Below are positions 61,201 through 64,000 of a stretch of 64,000 nucleotides of DNA, piece after piece. The first letter of the stretch is position 1; the number at the start of each line of letters is the position of its first letter. The notes beneath the pieces were generated by a model. It was not told the DNA's origin and made no database searches. It was given only the letters and a program-made list of their open reading frames with translations. The stretch lies in the NCBI GenBank assembly GCA_033030425.1, contig JAUFSD010000005.1:310001-374000 (forward strand), in the 5' to 3' direction. A program made the translations under genes and the position numbers. The DNA comes from Verpa conica (Eukaryota; Ascomycota; Pezizomycetes; Pezizales; Morchellaceae).

Positions 61201-64000
61201 TGGTACCTTAGATATACTTCTACTCTACTTAGGTTTCCGCGATCTAGAGTCACTAATAATTGCTTTCATGCCTGCTTACCAATATGTAAGTTCAGCTTCT
61301 GTGGCCCCTTATTCATTCACTGACAAGTAATTTCGTTTCACTAACATCTCTTTTTTTTTATGAATGCTAAGCATAGGGGCCGTAAGGGATGAGAGCCCGT
61401 GGGGATTGGGTTAATTGGTGGTTTCACAAAAAGTGTGCGCTCACGAGTGTGTTTATTCATCTTTAAAAGTGTGATCTAGAGCATGACGGACGGCAACGAC
61501 CAGTCCCCATAACCCCCCCTCCCCCACCACAGTTCCCCCTAAAATCAGTGGGAAAATAAATACACTTAAATTACTTTACGCTTTTCATAAGTAAATACAC
61601 TCTCCTTTACCTATAGAGCCCCAGGAAGTTTTTAGGTAAAAACACTCTATGGGACACCCTGAAGTTGTGGGGCTACAGCTGCTCCGGGGGCCCCGGATAT
61701 CTACACCCAGGCTCCTAGAGATTCATATACATATAAAAATATGTATACTTTTTATTGAAAGAGGTTTTGGGTAGCTGATAAGCTCTCCTGTAGTAATAGT
61801 GAAGCCTATCTTCTAAAGACAACGTTCAATTGTGGCACCCTAAATTCATAGTATAATAAATTAAAAATCCCAGATAAATCACTGTCTATGTAGTTAACCA
61901 TGTAACTTCTAAGGAATCATCATCACTTTCCGCCGGTGAAAGCAATTTTTCCTTCTTCTTGTTGACCTTTTTTGCCATTACTGGCTTGCTGTCTCAGGCT
62001 ATGTCTATCAAGTGGTAGGGCTGAATGAGTTTACTCATTCCCTCTGCGCTACTTATAGAGAAAACGTAACTGTAGCTAAGTCTCACGCTAACGTGTTTTA
62101 TGGCTTGACCACCCACCTAAGTCACTTTTCGCTTTAGGGCACCACATAGAATAGTAAAAGGATAGAATATAATATAAAATACAATTGTAAAGCCTTTGTA
62201 GGTCATATGGGCCTAGTCAAAAGGCTCTTTAGTTAATAACTGACTGATTAGCCTTCTGGACGCGCCAATTGGGGTAATTTAATACCGGGTTTTTTTTAAT
62301 AGGTAGCCCTAGAGCATTAAGAGTGGTAAAGCAAGCCTACAAAGCATCTGGAATTAAGATACATAATTAAAGAATGTACCCTAGGGCTTTAGAGGTATAG
62401 GGAATCCTCTAAATTTTTTATACCTTGCCAAATGCCCCAAAATAGCACTTTTTCGTAAAAATTGCTTAGTGGATAATAGTTAAGTGACAGCCCTCCTAGA
62501 ATAGGTTATACTCATCGAAAATAATATACAGACCCTATAGAGAGTTTATAATGTACAAACAAGTGTAATAATCATAATAGCATCGCTATTACTCATACGC
62601 GAGATGAATGGGGATAGAGTGTCAGGAAACGACAACGGTGATCCTCGTGCATCTTCCTTATCCCATTTCGCTCATGCAATCTCTGGGTGCCACTCGTTTC
62701 CCGCAATCAAACCGTTGGGGCTAGGCAGTTCTCTAACTCTACTCGCCCCCCCCCATGACCTTTCTCCGGTTAGCCAGCACACAAAGCCTAATTTAATGAT
62801 TGTTTCCTGTGTCTGTTTGCTTCTGACGATCCCTCCCCTACCCCCCGGGGTCTCCCTCTTACAAGCTTCGCACAAACCTTGTCGTAGAATCCCCAAACTC
62901 GGCTTCCAGAACTGCAAATCGACAGCCGAGCCGATCAGTGTGTGCGACGTGCCTGTCTACCTTGCCCTTTCCGCACACACACCATTCGCCCACCCATCCC
63001 ACCCATCCCATCCGTCCATCCACATCATGATCACCGGCGCAAAGTGCAAATCCCTTCCATTCACAGACACCAGAGAAACTCTATGCTATCTCATCGTGCA
63101 CCATAATTTGTCCTATTATTTCTACTATTCTCCGCTCTCCCCCAACCAGGCTAGGTACTAATGGCCGCGTTGCCCTAATTAGGGTTAGGCCTTCTTACTC
63201 CTCTATAACGAGCTCTCTTCACCGGAGAAGCCATTCAATAAAACTCGTAAATATCAAGTGAAATACCTGAACATGTCTGTATCTGCGACATCTGTATGTA
63301 TGGGAACATAGCGATCCTGCTGAAACATCCCGCTCGATAGCTTAACACTCCCTTTAGCCGGGAACCGAACTCTAGAAACATTACTCGAGACCGGGTGGCA
63401 ATGGTCTCGTCAGTTTCCCTTTACAGCTAGCATCATCATTAAACTTACTATAGCTTTTATAGCTAGCTCCCGTGGACTTGTTGCTGACCACCCCAGCCCA
63501 CAGTATTAGGTAGCATGCGATAAATAGACTATACTAGCAGGGAGCATACCCATACCGTGATAATATTTATATACAAACGTTTTCATCATTTCACCAAGTC
63601 CCGAAGGAAGAGCCTGCTTGAAGAGCCTCGCTAGACTATATTTGGTAAGGACTCTCCCGGATTTGGTTAAAAGGGCCCTCTTATAAGAATATTCTTTCTA
63701 GCCTCGTAAAATAACCGGGCCCTCATTATTCCTGGGATCTAGCTATAATACACTTGGGAGATACTAGGGGGAATATGACATACGGGCCTAGACAGCCCTA
63801 TTAGACCCAATAGTGAAATCACTAGAAGATAGAATCAAGAGCTTGGGAGTACTACTTGGCCATATTTCTCCTCCCAAGTATGTCTTGATATTATTAACCT
63901 ATTCATATCAAAGGACTAGGCATGTCATTAGGTTGTTTTTTAAGGTAATAAGTAATTTTTCAATTGAGAATATCCCGCTATGGCCTGGGAGTTAGCTTTA
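61201..64000. other. AT-rich desert at right edge
   Basis: No intact gene. Frames are short and of low quality. The 185-codon frame at 62604-63161 has no family resemblance and abnormal composition. A possible transposase relic is listed separately. The end at 64000 is a window edge. Confidence 0.45.
61925..62160 (-). pseudogene. Possible decayed transposase C-terminal fragment
   Basis: The minus strand contains a basic then acidic stretch, MAKKVNKKKEKLLSPAESDD, after a short frame with one internal TGA. The upstream frame is broken by several stops. The Lys-rich then acidic tail loosely recalls pogo/Fot1-type transposase ends, but no catalytic motif is visible, so the family is a guess. Confidence 0.15.

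Noticed and set aside
62604..63161. 185-codon open frame near the right edge
   Set aside because: The composition is abnormal (Pro/His/Ser with CCCAT repeats) and nothing resembles a known family.

Overview
This window comes from a filamentous ascomycete fungus. The genes have many short introns (about 50-190 bases, GT...AG, with CTAAC/CTGAC-like branch points). They are housekeeping genes of fungal type: mitochondrial Hsp60, cofilin, H2A.Z, plasma-membrane H+-ATPase, a Seb1/Nrd1-type CID-RRM protein, Puf4, Orc5, Rrp4 and a fungal-type TAF4. A stand-alone adenylation-thiolation-reductase enzyme is typical of Pezizomycotina. The very long gene-free stretches would suit a repeat-rich genome such as some Pezizomycetes, but that placement is inference.

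The layout is gene islands separated by deserts. Island 1 (about 1-6.4 kb) holds cofilin (minus) divergent from Hsp60 (plus), then H2A.Z (minus). A desert of about 6 kb follows, containing an ankyrin-like relic and inverted repeats. At 12.8-16.0 kb sits a solitary, intact adenylate-forming reductase (A-T-R) with a TATA box and a partly duplicated leader. A desert of about 8 kb follows. Island 2 (24-38.3 kb) holds the Seb1/Nrd1-like gene, a 6.1-kb gene-free interval full of homopolymer and simple-repeat tracts, the PMA1 H+-ATPase and a DCAF4-like WD40 gene. At 38.3-41.4 kb there are inverted repeats and a pair of nested MITE-like elements. Island 3 (41.4-46.2 kb) has TAF4, a tRNA-Val(CAC) and ORC5. 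After another 4-kb desert, island 4 (50.1-59.7 kb) holds a Puf4-like gene, RRP4 and a conserved fungal protein that may be the AFF4/Ebp1-like partner of ELL. The last 4.3 kb has microsatellites, then AT-rich sequence with one possible transposase relic.

Exon structures were built by hand from reading frame, GT/AG sites and family conservation. Reading frames close for Hsp60, H2A.Z, A-T-R, Seb1, PMA1, ORC5, PUF4, RRP4 and the Ebp1-like gene. Two models are incomplete: the first exon of cofilin was not found, and the middle of the DCAF4-like gene does not join cleanly around homopolymer runs.

The genes do not form one pathway. Most are core functions (chromatin, transcription and RNA processing, replication, membrane energetics, protein folding). 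The only specialised-metabolism gene is the orphan A-T-R reductase. I found no CRISPR array, rRNA gene or intact transposase. I cannot show a clearly new biological system. The best leads are the orphan reductase, the nested MITEs, the PMA1 upstream region and the AFF4/Ebp1-like gene.
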